This document shows positions 1 through 12,949 of a stretch of DNA of 64,000 bases, piece after piece. The notes beneath the pieces are model-generated. The model searched no databases. It was not told where the DNA came from and saw nothing but the letters and a program-made list of their open reading frames with translations. The DNA comes from Brachypodium distachyon (Eukaryota; Streptophyta; Magnoliopsida; Poales; Poaceae), in contig NC_016131.3 of assembly GCF_000005505.3 (NCBI RefSeq), positions 28,387,001 to 28,451,000 on the forward strand, written 5' to 3'. The number at the start of each line of letters is the position of its first letter. Position 1 is the stretch's first letter. The position numbers and the translations under genes are program-made.

Positions 1-94
1 AAAGAACAAAGGGAAGAAATCCGTTGTTGTTAACAACAACAAGCCTGCGCAGACTACTACCTTCAAGAAGAAGAAGAAAGTAAACAAAGGCGAG

Positions 95-328
95 ATGAAT
101 TGTTTCACCTGTGGAGAGCTCGGCCACTTTTTCAGAAACTGTCCTGATCGTGCAGATCGGAGAGGGAAAAAGGGGCAGAAGACTGTCAACGTCGTGACCG
201 CTAGCAACACTGACACGTACGGTATTTTACCTACTGTCCTTTCAGTATTTCAATCTCCATGTTGGTGGATTGATACGGGTGCTAATGTTCATGTATGTTC
301 TGACATCTCTTTGTTTACTTCTTACTAG
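95..328 (+). pseudogene. copia gag zinc knuckle and protease start (fragment)
   Basis: The reading frame shows a CCHC zinc knuckle (CFTCGELGHFFRNC, residues 3-16), the nucleic-acid-binding end of Gag. It is followed by WWIDTGANVHVC, where DTG is the active-site motif of the aspartic protease. The frame ends at a TAG at 326-328, and protease and integrase sequence resumes in another frame at about 426. The methionine at 95 is internal, since Gag extends upstream beyond the window. This is a broken piece of the polyprotein. Confidence 0.85.
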
Positions 329-425
329 CATGGAAGGGATTCAACCGTCTTAATGGGAACGGGTCGCATGCAGCTGTTCGTGGTGTTGGTATGGTCGATC
401 TGAAGTTTACTTCGAGAAAAATCGT

Positions 426-2240
426 GTGGCTATGAACGTGATGCATGTCCCCTCCATGAACAAGAATCTCGTTAGCGGTTCTCTTTTATGCAGAAATGGT
501 TTTAAGGTAGTTTTAGAGTCTGATAAAGTAGTTGTGTCCAAACATGAACAATTTATTGGTAAAGGCTATGAGTGCGGACGCTTGTTCCGTTTTTCCCTTT
601 CTGATTTTAGTGATATGTCAGTGAACCATATTTGTGGCAGTGTTAATGATAATGAAAGTGTTTGGCACTCTTGTTTATGTCATGTTAATTTTGGTTTAAT
701 GTCTCGGCTATCCACTATGAGTTTAATTCCTACTTTCACCATTGCCAAAGGTTCTAAGTTTCATAGTTGTGTGCAATCAAGGCAACCTCGAGAGCCCCAC
801 ACGGCGGCCGAGGAGAGAAATTTGGCACCTCTAGAACTCATACATTCTGATCTTTGTGAGATGAATGGTGTGTTGAGAAAAGGTGGAAAGAGATATTTCA
901 TGACGTTAAATGATGATGCTACTAGATTCTGCTATGTTTATTTGTTGCGAACTAAAGATGAGGCTTTAGACTACTTTAAAATCTATAAGGCTGAAGCTGA
1001 GAATCAATTGGAGAGAAAGATCAAAAGTTTTAGGTCAGATCATGGTGGCGAGTATTTCTCCAATGTATTTGATGAGTTTTGTGCGGAACATGGTATTATT
1101 CATGAGAGGACGCCTCCCTATTCTCCCCAATCAAACGGGGTCGCCGAGAGGAAAAACCGCACGTTGACTGACTTGGTGAATTCCATGTTAGCCACTGCCG
1201 GTTTATCTAAGGCATGGTGGGGGGAGACTCTACTGACTTCATGTCATGTCCTGAATAAAGTTTCAAACAAAAATAAAGAGAAGACTCCCTACGAGGAGTG
1301 GATTGGGAGAAAGCCATCACTTTCTTACTTGCGCACTTGGGGATGTTTGGCGAAGGTCAACGTTCCAATTCCCAAGAAACGCAAGCTCGGACCAAAGACA
1401 ATGGATTGTATCTTTCTAGGCTATGCTCAGCGGAGCATGGGCTATAGATTCTTAATAGTTAAATCCGAGGTACCTGATATGCATGTTGATACTACTATGG
1501 AATCTCGTGATGCAACATTTTTTGAGAATATTTTTCCTATGAAATATATGCATATCATTGCTAGACTTTCTTCGGAAATATTACCTGAGTCTAGCATACT
1601 TGAATCTAATACATCTGATAATGAATCTGAACATCCTGAGGATGATGTTGAGAAGGATGACAATGAAGCTCCTTCCAGGAGTAAGAGACGAAGGATTGCA
1701 AAATACTTCGGTGATGACTTCATTGTGTACCTTGTGGAGGATACTCCCAAAACCATTGCAGAGGCATATGCATCTCCGGATGCAGATGACTGGAAAGAAG
1801 ATGTCCAGAGTGAGATGGACTCCGTTCTTTCTAATGGGACTTGGGAGCTATCTGAACGACCCCATGGTTGTAAGCCAGTAGGCTGCAAGTGGGTGTTCAA
1901 GAAGAAGCTAAGGCCTGACGGTACTATTGAAAAGTATAAGGCACGACTTGTGGCGAAAGGCTACACTCAGAAAGAAGGCGAAGATTACTTCGACACCTAT
2001 TCACCCGTTGCTAGACTTACTACCATTCAAGTACTACTATCCCTGGCTGGCTCCTATGGTCTTGTCGTTCATCAAATGGACGTAAAGACAACTTTCCTTA
2101 ATGGAGAGTTGGAAGAGGAAATTTACATGGATCAGCCAGATGGATTTGTGGTAAAGGGTGAAGAGAGAAAAGGTGTGCAAGTTACTAAAATCTTTGTATG
2201 CACAAAAACAAGCACCCAAGTAATGGCACAAGAAGTTTGA
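426..2240 (+). pseudogene. copia integrase and N-terminal reverse transcriptase (broken polyprotein)
   Basis: About 604 codons stay open. First comes a GAG-pre-integrase-like HHCC region (WHSCLCHVNFGLM near residue 78). The integrase core follows with IHSDLCEM, FRSDHGGEY and the SPQSNGVAERKN motif, giving the DDE residues. The start of RT follows with WKEDVQSEMDSV, YKARLVAKGYTQ and VHQMDVKTTFLNG. After about 2160 the frame slips and a TAA follows. The palm motif YVDD is absent, so no active RT could be made. The start codon is simply the first ATG after the upstream break. Confidence 0.9.
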
Positions 2241-2408
2241 CAGAACTTTAACTTCTGCGGGCTACGTCAAACCCGGGTATAGATCATTGGCGTACACTAG
2301 AAAGGATACCGTGCTATTTAAAAGGTACGATGAGTTATGGAATACATTATTCATGGCATTCAGCTGTGCTTGAGGGATATTGTGATACGAACTGAATTTC
2401 TGAAGCAG

Positions 2409-2856
2409 ATGATCTCTACGCCACAACCGGGTATGCCTTCATACTTGGTGGTGGTGTAGTATCATGGAGATCTTGCAAACAGACCATATTGACGAGGTCA
2501 ACTATGGAAGCAGAGCTTGCTGCTTTAGATACAGCCACCTTTGAGGCAGAGTGGCTGAGATATCTTTTGATGGACTTGCCGGTGGTTGAAAAACCAGTGC
2601 CGACTATTCTGACGAACTGTGATAATGAAACGGTTATTACTAAAGTAAACAGTTCAAATGATAACGCGACGTCATCAAAACACGTGAGGAGACGTGTGCA
2701 GTTTGTCAGGAAATTGAAAAAATCCGGATGATAACTGTTACATATATTCAAACAGAGAATAACCTGGCAGATCCCTTTACCAAGGGACTATCACGTAATG
2801 TGATAGAGAGTGCATCGAGGGAGATGGGGTTGAGACCCATGAATGTTGTGCCATAG
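2409..2856 (+). pseudogene. copia RNase H / C-terminal fragment
   Basis: In one frame the text YATTGYAFILGGGVVSWRS and STMEAELAALDTATFEAEWL is the usual copia RNase H region. It is followed, after another frame change, by NLADPFTKGLS and a TAG at 2854-2856, which is the typical end of the copia polyprotein. The join to the upstream RT fragment shows an internal deletion that removed the RT palm. It follows 3-426 region fragments in the same orientation and precedes an untranslated stretch of about 530 bp before the LTR. Confidence 0.8.
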
Positions 2857-3388
2857 TGGTAACCCAACCTATGTGATCGGAAATCCCGTGAAGTAGGATC
2901 TGGGAAGAACGAAACTATTGGTATAACAGAGGAGAGTATGTTATAACTCTCTCTATGCGAAGATGTGCGACTCTCAAATTGCGGTAAGGCAGGTTGGCGA
3001 CATGCCTTGATGTGTTCATTGCGGTTATGCGTAGCGAAAGATGCTGTCCTACAGAGTATTCTTGAAAGAACACACCTATATGAGTCCGACTGTCTAACGT
3101 CGCAGTTTATGAAATTTGGGTTCTATTAACTCATGAAGAGACCACGAGTACGACGCATATGCTCCACCCGCGGGGTACACTACTGATAGTCCAGTACTGG
3201 TTGACTTTGAGTGAAATCTATTTCACGCCAGCATGCAATTCAAGGCTTAGTCCATTGTGAGTGTGCATGGATGTAACTTAAAGTTCTAGGCAGAAGTTCA
3301 ACTTAACAGTCTGCTGAAACACTAGTATATAAACAAGTAGCGAGAACAGGCAAATCTCTAAATGGGTATTTGAGATCTGGTAGGGGAT

Positions 3389-4323
3389 TGTTAGAATTTG
3401 GTGTTGTGGGCCTGATCAGCCCAAACTCAATTTTTATAAATTCTGAAAATCTCAAAGGCCCATTCATGAAGTGGGATGAGGAGAGTGCGAATAGGAATAG
3501 TCCCACCTTGCTAGTTTAGAGTGAGTGAGACCAACATATAAGGATGTTGCTTCTCACCTATTGAGCAAGTGAGCAAGGGAAATCCCCACGCGCGCTCCTC
3601 CTCCTCCTCCGCTCGCCTCGTCACGACGCGCGCGCGCCGCGTTTCGTGGATCGAGTTCGAGCCGTGCCGGACCGGGCCGGACTTCTTATCTTTTTGTCAC
3701 GCGCGCGAGGTATTTTTGAAATCTGTTACGGACGCGTGCAGATTTTGTGAAATCGGTTCAGGTTTCCTAAACCGAACCGACCTATACCTGCGTGACTATG
3801 TATACAGCCGGCCCGTCCCTCCGATCCGTACGCAACACAACCGAGTTAGGGTTTCAGCTGTCTCTCGCTTTTGCGCCATCGTTGTAATCTACTCCATCCC
3901 TAGCGCCAGCGTGCACCAGCGATCGGGAGGGCAGGTTTCCGGAACCTTTCACCTTTGCGATTCTGTACGGGAGAGGGCGAATAAGGTTTTTGGAAAGTGC
4001 TCCGCGCGACTGCTCGCTTTCCTGCAACCACGCGTCGTCTGCCTCCTCGAACCGGCGGGTGCGCGACGCACCGTCGTCTTGTTCGTCAACAACTTCGTCA
4101 AGCGAACGCAACTGCAACGGCTTCCTCTCCACTGCAACAGTACGTACACCGTAATTCGATCTATTGTTTAGTTATGATCTGCGAGATTATACTATTGTTT
4201 ATTGTGCTGTTGAATACCTCTAGTATATTCGAGATGCATAGGCTAGTTGCTATTGTCGTCATGATCTATATTATGAAATTAATCATTAATTTGTTATTCT
4301 CGAAATTGTTTAATTTTCCAACA
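3389..4323 (+). repeat. 3' LTR of the copia element (935 bp)
   Basis: The block begins TGTTAGAATTTGG and ends TTTTCCAACA, so it has the TG...CA ends with short inverted repeats expected of an LTR. It follows a purine tract at about 3379-3387. A TATA-like CATATAAGG lies near 3535. The partner 5' LTR is outside the window, so length is judged from one copy only. Base pairs 4324-4328 (AACAC) would be one copy of the target-site duplication. Confidence 0.75.
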
Positions 4324-6590
4324 AACACGCACGAAACCAAGGTATGGCAGGTCCCACACCTTGCCATAGAGGCGCTACGATGGGCACTCTCTGTAGCAGC
4401 TCGATGGGCCGCCGCTCAGAATCGCATATCGATCTCTACACTGCTTGTTTATACACATATGAGCCATATGAAACTGACACGGGCGTCTTGTTTTGGAACA
4501 CCGCTAGCGACACGGACGTCTGAACTAATAAACGAGCGCACATACTAGACGTACTACATGCTCGACGTACTACATGCTCCTCCAGTGCTGGATCGATCGG
4601 TCGCTGTTCGTCAACTTAAGTATGGGGAAAGCAACTGGCCAACCGCCTAACGGAATGCACGCACTACTGTGTGTGTGTACACGGTCATAGGAAACGAGGA
4701 GGGGATTGGGCTCTGCGGTCTGCGCTCTCGGTGACGACGACGAGAAGTGCGGACGACGTCGTCCAAAAGAATGGTGCCCTGCCTCCGTCCTTGCTCTAGT
4801 GTAAGCGTTGTTCCTTACTCCAAGGAACAGGTGGTTCTCACGGTTTGTCTTTTGTTTCTTTCAAACAAAAACATAAACCTAATAAAAACGGTGGTAAAAA
4901 ACTAAATGACATACACGGATATGTGTTTCACCATGTATCTTAAGTCTAGATCGGTTGTCACGGGTATGGGAAACCGCCAGAAATCAAAGATTCCTCCAAA
5001 GATAGTGGTTAGGGACTCCTATTCTCCCATATTTTTCTTAACTAAAAACGAGACTATAAATGTTACAATTAGCATAGTCTATTACTATCTTGTTGTCATT
5101 TTGAGTTATAATAACCAAGATTTGATCGTTGTTTCCGCTTTCAATAATGTAAAAGAGGTCAGGGAATGTCCTCCCTTTCGGAAAAATAATAGCATAGTAT
5201 TTTTTTTTTCCAACTGAAAACTGAAGCCCGGGCCCAACTAAAATCCGGTCTAAAGCTGGGCCACAGGGGCGGGATGACCATGATCATGCACGCTTGCCAC
5301 CAGCCCACCAGCACATTCTACTAGCCAGTAGCCAAGCAGTAGCCGGCCACCACTTCCACTTGTGCTTAATTAGAGTGCGTTGCATGAATGAAACGTATAC
5401 GTTAGGTCCACCGGATGCGGATAAAAGTCCCGGTCATCTAGAAGCCGGCCCAAAATCGGCTCTCAACCAATGGATCAATGTGGGCATGCATGCATGACGC
5501 TTGCCGGCGGCTGCAAAGGTTAGCTAGGAAGGAAGGAAGGACGCCGGCCGGGCGCGCGAGCGATGACAAGTGTGTCGCACCAAACATGCATATAGCGCGA
5601 CCGATCAACCAGAAACAAGAAACGGATATGGATGGGGACGACGATATACGACGGATCGCATCCCATCCCATCAATGGAGTCCGCCGTCGCCCGTAGGTAC
5701 GTCCAAATCGTCCCGGTCGGCGCGTGTTAATGCGCAGCGCTCAGCTGCTGTTTATTCCGTTAAAACGCCCGCGCCTGGGAGTCAATGATGATGGGGCAGC
5801 GCCCCCACGGGGTGGTCTCGGCTGTGTCCCGGGTTAGCCAGGCGACGAAGAAATGGTCATTCGTGGCATGGATGATGCACGCGGCGTTCTGGAGCAGTGG
5901 GCGAGCGAGGGCCGCCGCGTGCAAAAGGGATGTGCCGTGTGCGCGACGGGTTCAGATTCAGAGCCGCGTTCGTGCCTACGGGCTCTACGGCACGGGTCTC
6001 TCAGACATTGATGCGTGTGCACCGGCCCAAGACCATCGTATGCCAGCTTATCTTATGCCCAGTGGCAAAGAACATGGCCGACCTGTACGTACAGAAGGTA
6101 CTACATACATGTAGCGGGTGCAAATATGGCTAATGGCTGGTCCAAAGTCCAAACGGAGTCTGTAGAAAGAACAGACCAGTACTCGAGCGCACGTGCATGA
6201 CCAGTGTGACGTGAATCCTCTTGCGAAATGAGCAGACAATGGAGAGATGCGGTGCGAGATGCATATGGGGGAAGCAAGAGCCAGTAAAGAAAAGACGGTG
6301 GCAAGAGGAGACCGGCAGTGATCATCTAAAAAAAGAGGAGCCCGGCAGATGATATGATCGAGGAGCAGTGCGAGATTGTCTAATTCGGTCTCAACATTTA
6401 TGCAGAAAGAATCCCGTTTCAAAAGCCCACAGAACAATGAAGTACAGCCCCCATTTTCGGGCAGCAATTTCAACAATTTACCTCCTGAGAATGCGTTTTT
6501 TCACTCTCCTGGGTTGAGTTTTGTGAAAATACTATTATTAGTGAACAATCCAGACACAAGGCACTGTGTTCAACATGATCCCTAAGAGAT
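4324..6590. other. intergenic, no gene recognised
   Basis: Several overlapping short open frames occur on both strands in the GC-rich part (5.2-6.3 kb), but none shows a recognisable domain, a splice pattern or a codon bias that separates it from its shadows. A (GCAT)n-like stretch occurs near 5485-5500. I see no convincing feature here. Confidence 0.5.
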
Positions 6591-6667
6591 TAAGTGGTGT
6601 TTTCAGAGGCGAAAGAAAATCACTGTAAAATAAAACCACGCACACTTGTAAAGGATTTAGGTGCTGT

Positions 6668-9598
6668 TTACTCTAGCTTGGCTTCTACTCTCTTCGGAGG
6701 ATCCAGCTGCAGGTAAGTGAATGGTTCGGTTGGTTCCTCCCTGCAAATCATAGTATAACATGAACGACTTTTTGGTGCAAAAGAAACAAGACAATACTAC
6801 TGAGCATTGCAACAATTGTCGCAATGTTGAAGTGTATGTACAGCAGAAACTAGAATGCTATTTGTTAGCCCGCAAGGTAAATTCATCATCGACATGATGT
6901 ACTCCACAATTTCGTGCCTGTATGGAGTCCCTAAGTACAACAGCTTCTTGAAGCACCTAATCTTGTTTTAGGAACAACCGTTACTTCTTTTGTTCAATGT
7001 GGCAGCAAAATGATGGCCTGAGTGCCTCTGGTTGCTTTGAGCCAGAACACACCAGTGCTCTTGGTTTTGGCCCAAAGGAACCGGCCAGACTAATGCATTG
7101 CACAAAAAAGCCTGCCCCATCCATGTTACCCAACTAATCAAACCACTTTCCTAAAAGATGCCAAACAAGCCACTCTCTGAAACATAATACTCCGTATATG
7201 ACACAGCAAGCCCAACGAGTACGTAAAAGGCAGACAGCTATCTCATAAATTCCAGGGATTTACAACTAAATGGAGAATATATAGCTTAGGCCATCTTCAC
7301 TACTTGTGACTTTGTGAGTTAGCATTTCCCTCAACAACCAACAATACACCATACACATACTTCAATAGATTTTATCTTAGTTATCAACAAGAGGTGAGAA
7401 AATATACATGTTTGCTCTCTCATCCCACCTTGAGCTTGTGTATGGGTTGTATGTTGCACATACAAGTTTGCTCTCTCTCCTCGCATTCTATGCCACATCA
7501 TCACATATCCTACATAGCATGTTGGTAAATATTGCCATGTAGGATATGTGACGACATGGCATAGAATAAATGAGAGAACGTGTGAAAAGAGAATAAACTT
7601 GTACATTCTCTCACCTCTTAGTGGACAACTTAGATACACTCTATTCAAATAATGTGTTGTTGGTTGATGGCATGGACAATTTTATACACAACTTAACATA
7701 CATCCTATGGGAGATGCCCTTTGGAGAAGCGGATTTTACGAACAGGTTCAGGTGGACCTAGGTTCATATTAGGCTTTTCGATAAACAAAAGAAAATAAAC
7801 AACAATGTAAGAAAATTCATGAAGTAAGCTCAAGCCAGGTTGTCAGAGAAAATAAAAGTTTACACAGAGTCATGCTGCAAAAGGATTACTACAGGCAGAA
7901 CACAAATTCATGCTGCAACTACAGGCAGATAAACCATTTCTGAACCAGAACACCTTTTATGTTGCAGAGACAACTTTCTAGTGAGCATGTTTAGCCAATA
8001 TAGTCAATAAGGATTAAAGCTGCTGAAAGAGCAAGAAACAAAGACGAAATTAAAGACACAATTTGACATGAGCAGTGAGCATATTCAATATTTATCCCAA
8101 TCAGATTTTCAGATAATTTTAGATTATCAGTGATTTTAAATGATGCACCAAAAGGATCAAACCAGGAGATCATGAGAAGCAGCAGATACCCAGGGTTTGA
8201 GCGCATGCATTGCCAAAAGAGCTTGAATGGACCCGGAACTGTCTTGAACGGATTCCCTTCAAAGCAAGCCTGCAAAGAGTAATTAAGCAAACCAAAACAT
8301 GTTGAGAATAAGCATGTCATTTCATACTTGGATTCACATGATCAAACACAGATCCAATGTCTACCATTGTTGGATAGCGGGGCAACTGGCAGAAGCTAGT
8401 GCAGGATAGTTACAGGAGATCGCATGTAGGGGTGAGATTTTTAACCCCCTGCAGATTTAGCCTTAACAGAATCCATGCCAACTTGTGTTCAAATCATATT
8501 TTACAAAAAAAATTCTGGTATTCAGATTATCCATCACTGCAAACTTTATATTTCATGATTATTTCCAAAGTGGACGATCAGTAACTAACTACCAGTTTCA
8601 GACTAGGTCATTGGCCATTTCTAACTGTGTTTTGGAGATTGAACTTGCGGCTGTCATCAATAGCCTGAATACAAGTAACAGCGGCACAAATAGCATATGA
8701 GCCATCCTTGTTACAGCCTTACAGGAAGCTCTGTCTGTACTTGTGCAGCAGGTCAGATTATGTGATTAACATTTGCTGAAATATATCTCAAGAGTTCTGA
8801 GTCATGTTGCAAATAAACTACCGAAACAATTCGATGCCAGCCTGAGGCACTAGACGCCTGTAAGCCGGGCAAAAGTGCACAACCAAAAAATACTTGGCAA
8901 ACAGGCCTAGGTAATAATCCATCAACTAAACTAGCCTAAAAACAACAAGACACAAACTATAAGTGGTGGCTAGGGATCATGTTGCACCTGCTGAAATATA
9001 TCGCAAGAGTTCTAAGTCATGTGGCACATCGATTTATTTTCTGTCTTTTTACTGCTTCCGTAAGAGACCTGTAGAGTACTACTGCTTTATTTCTGTTTAA
9101 CTCCTTGTAAAGACTTTGTGCTCCGTTCGTGCTTTTGAATGGAGTGCGGCCGTCATGTTGACGGGCGGGTGGAAAAAAAAAATGTGGCACATCGATGCCA
9201 GCAGAGGCACTAAGCGCCTGCAAGAGCTGGGTACAACCAAAAATGGGTAGCAAACAGACCTAGGGGGTAATCCATCAACTAAACTAGCCAAAAAACATCA
9301 AGAACCTAATTATAAGTGGTGGCTAGGCACAGGGATCATGCTGCACCTGCGAAGGCTGCGATTTTCTACACGCCATCTACCTGGGATTATCATATATGAC
9401 ATCCGAAAGTTACCCATGAGGTTTGCTAGCAGTTTCCACTGATCAGAGAGGGACCCAAGGGAGGGTAGTGTCTAGTGAGGTCACCTGGACGACATCCTCG
9501 ACGCGGTCGTTGCAGCGGTGCGCCTTGGGCTGCCGCTTGTCGCCCTCCGGCAAACCCCACGGGCTCTCCCGCCTCGGCACCGGCCTCTCCTCGCTCAT
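6668..9598 (-). CDS. conserved uncharacterised plant protein, 88 aa, three exons
   Basis: Exons are 9598-9485, 8269-8190 and 6740-6668, all with GT-AG introns, phases 0 and 2, giving 88 codons plus TAA. The product begins MSEERPVPRRESPWGLPEGD. It continues with HRCNDRVEDVVQ, then ACFEGNPFKTVPGPFKLFWQ and CMRSNPG, and ends EEPTEPFTYLQLDPPKR. I recognise this layout as a small protein conserved in land plants with no assigned function. It has no signal peptide, no membrane segment, and two close cysteines in CNDR and ACF. The first exon faces RPS14 across a shared promoter region. The introns hold a fold-back MITE, a tandem duplication and a retroposon insertion. The exon structure is inferred from splice signals and frame continuity; the start is the only ATG in frame before the conserved block. 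Confidence 0.82.
7288..7723. mobile_element. fold-back MITE with long inverted arms (intron of 88-aa gene)
   Basis: The left half (from GGCCATCTTCACTA) and the right half (ending GGGAGATGCCC) are inverted, diverged copies of each other over roughly 200 bp. Matching pairs include CAACAACCAACAATACAC with its partner near 7655-7670, and AAGAGGTGAGA on both arms. The centre is a nearly perfect hairpin, arms 7485-7521 and 7534-7567. It lies inside the long second intron of the 88-aa gene. Length, inverted ends and lack of coding sequence fit a non-autonomous DNA transposon. The superfamily is uncertain, and I could not confirm a target-site duplication. Confidence 0.7.
8769..9350. repeat. direct duplication of about 220 bp
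   Basis: The block from TGCTGAAATATATCTCAAGAG at about 8774 to GGATCATGTTGCACC at about 8990 is repeated directly after itself, from TGCTGAAATATATCGCAAGAG to GGATCATGCTGCACC at about 9350. The second copy is longer only because a small retroposon landed in it. Both copies lie in the first intron of the 88-aa gene. Confidence 0.8.
9019..9196 (+). mobile_element. short retroposon (5'-truncated LINE or SINE-like) with 15-bp TSD
   Basis: A 148-bp insert (9034-9181) ends in a run of A residues and is flanked by perfect 15-bp direct repeats ATGTGGCACATCGAT at 9019-9033 and 9182-9196. The neighbouring copy of the local duplication lacks the insert, which supports insertion rather than chance. A poly(A) end and a long target-site duplication are the hallmarks of L1-type retroposition. 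The body has no A/B boxes that I can see, so a truncated LINE tail is more likely than a SINE. Confidence 0.75.
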
Positions 9599-10152
9599 CC
9601 TCCCTGTCCACTTCAACAAGACCGAAATGGATCAAATCCAATCCACCAGCACGAGCATCCACCTACAAATTTTTCGAGGCGACAAAGACATCAGAGGAAA
9701 CCACACCTCCTCCCCTGAGCGCGCCGCGGAAGACGGGACGAGAGATCCCGAGACGAGACGACGGCTGCTTTTTCCCCCACACTGGCCGGAGTCCAGGAAG
9801 AGGCGACGGGAAGACGAAGGGGGAACAAAACATCCAGCCCATTTACACATTCGTGTCACATGGGCCTTCACCAATTCGTCCGGCCCATTACAACTGAAAT
9901 ATGCTAAATTACCAGCCCAGGCTACGAATAAACACGGCAACCCACCTGCAGGGACACAGAAGCAAGGGCAAAAGAGGTATTTGAGCCGAGCGGAGGCAGA
10001 GGGTTAAACCCTAGCTGGCCGCACCTCGTATATAATCGCTCACCCGTTTGGTCTCCATCTCTGAGCTTTCGGCGGCGGCGGCGAACTCGTGATCTGAAAA
10101 CAAGCAGGCGCCCTCTCATCTCGTCTACGATTCGCCGCCGCTTCACGCAACC
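9599..10152. promoter_or_regulatory. divergent promoter region between the 88-aa gene and RPS14
   Basis: Toward RPS14 there is a telo-box AAACCCTA at 10006-10013 and a TATA box TATATAAT at 10029-10036, about 120 bp before the ATG. Several TGGGCC/GGCCCA (site II type) elements lie at 9861-9866 and 9882-9887, and AGCCCA lies at 9836-9841. Telo-box plus site II elements are established features of plant ribosomal-protein promoters. The same 550 bp is also the only upstream space for the minus-strand 88-aa gene, so the motifs may serve both. That sharing is an inference. Confidence 0.7.
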
Positions 10153-12012
<1,860 letters not shown>

Positions 12013-12468
12013 ATGTCACCATCCGTTACCCTCTTGCTATGGCAACCAACAACTTGCTCCTCTGTGGGTGTACTGCTGTTTCTCTCTTTGTCAGAGAAGC
12101 TTTGATTTTGCTCTGTTGAGGATCATTTACTGTTAGTCGAAACCTATCATGTTGCGTGGATCGTATTTTTGGTTCTGAAATTTGTCATATTTATGCGAAA
12201 ACTAGCTTTTCAGTCTGAAACCTTGCAATGTTGTGATCTCTGTCAGATCGTTCTGTAGTTGCTTACCAAAGAGCTCTAGGTGTTGATATCCTTGATTATT
12301 TCTCCGTATTATTTTCCTCGCTATGGTGTGGGTTCGAAGTAGCCCGAATTATCCTTGAACTCAGGGTCTGATGTGGTGAATTACAAGTTCTCTACAAAAG
12401 CCCTACCAGAGCTCAAACTGGTATTGCGCCAATCGGCAATAACGACTCTGAATTATATCATGACTATA

Positions 12469-12576
12469 CTCCCTCCGATGACATTTTAAATGGATCGGAT
12501 GGTATCCGTTTCATTTCTCTGCCTACTTTTGATCATATCCACGTTAAAATTTCTAAGTTTGTCGTCCTAGGGAGAG
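12469..12576. mobile_element. small Stowaway-like MITE
   Basis: The element starts CTCCCTCCGATGACATTTTAA and its other end reads CTCTCCCTAGGACGACAAAC in reverse complement, with TA on both flanks. It is only about 108 bp and its arms are diverged. It lies about 460 bp downstream of the RPS14 stop codon, between RPS14 and the phytocyanin gene. Confidence 0.65.
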
Positions 12577-12949
12577 TATATTATGTAGTTGCTCATTACT
12601 GGCTGGTTACAGGGGACACCACGATCCGGCTGTATGGATCGACGACCCCGCAGCATTTATTCGACGACCCCGTAGTTTTTATTCGAGCCGCACTTGTGTC
12701 GTCACGTCGTGTGGACGATGTAATTATTCCCTAAAAAGTCAAAGTAGCCATGATGTGGTTATGAAGTACCCATAGTCATGGTATTGTTCCCGCAGAAAAT
12801 ACTCCCAAGTTCGTCTACATAGATATACAATCACGAACGTGTCTCATAATTATTATTCCACCCAATGCAAGACAAATACACCACACAAAGGTAATAAACC
12901 CTCTGCACAATAATCACCACTACACAGTGACAAAACAGATCCACTCCAC

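Larger units (their letters stand above)
1..4323 (+). mobile_element. Ty1/copia LTR retrotransposon, 3' part (5' end outside window)
   Basis: The order gag zinc knuckle, protease, integrase, reverse transcriptase, RNase H, LTR is that of a Ty1/copia element read on the plus strand. The window opens inside gag, so the 5' LTR and primer-binding site are not seen. The coding region is dead. It changes frame between protease and integrase, it has a frameshift and stop near 2160-2220, and the RT catalytic core (YVDD region) is missing between about 2330 and 2410. A purine-rich tract (GGTAGGGGAT) lies directly before the LTR at 3389. I cannot assign a family name. Confidence 0.9.

Noticed and set aside
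9423..10007. 194-codon plus-strand frame upstream of RPS14
   Set aside because: It overlaps exon 1 of the minus-strand 88-aa gene and the promoter; its sequence has no domain and is a GC-rich shadow.
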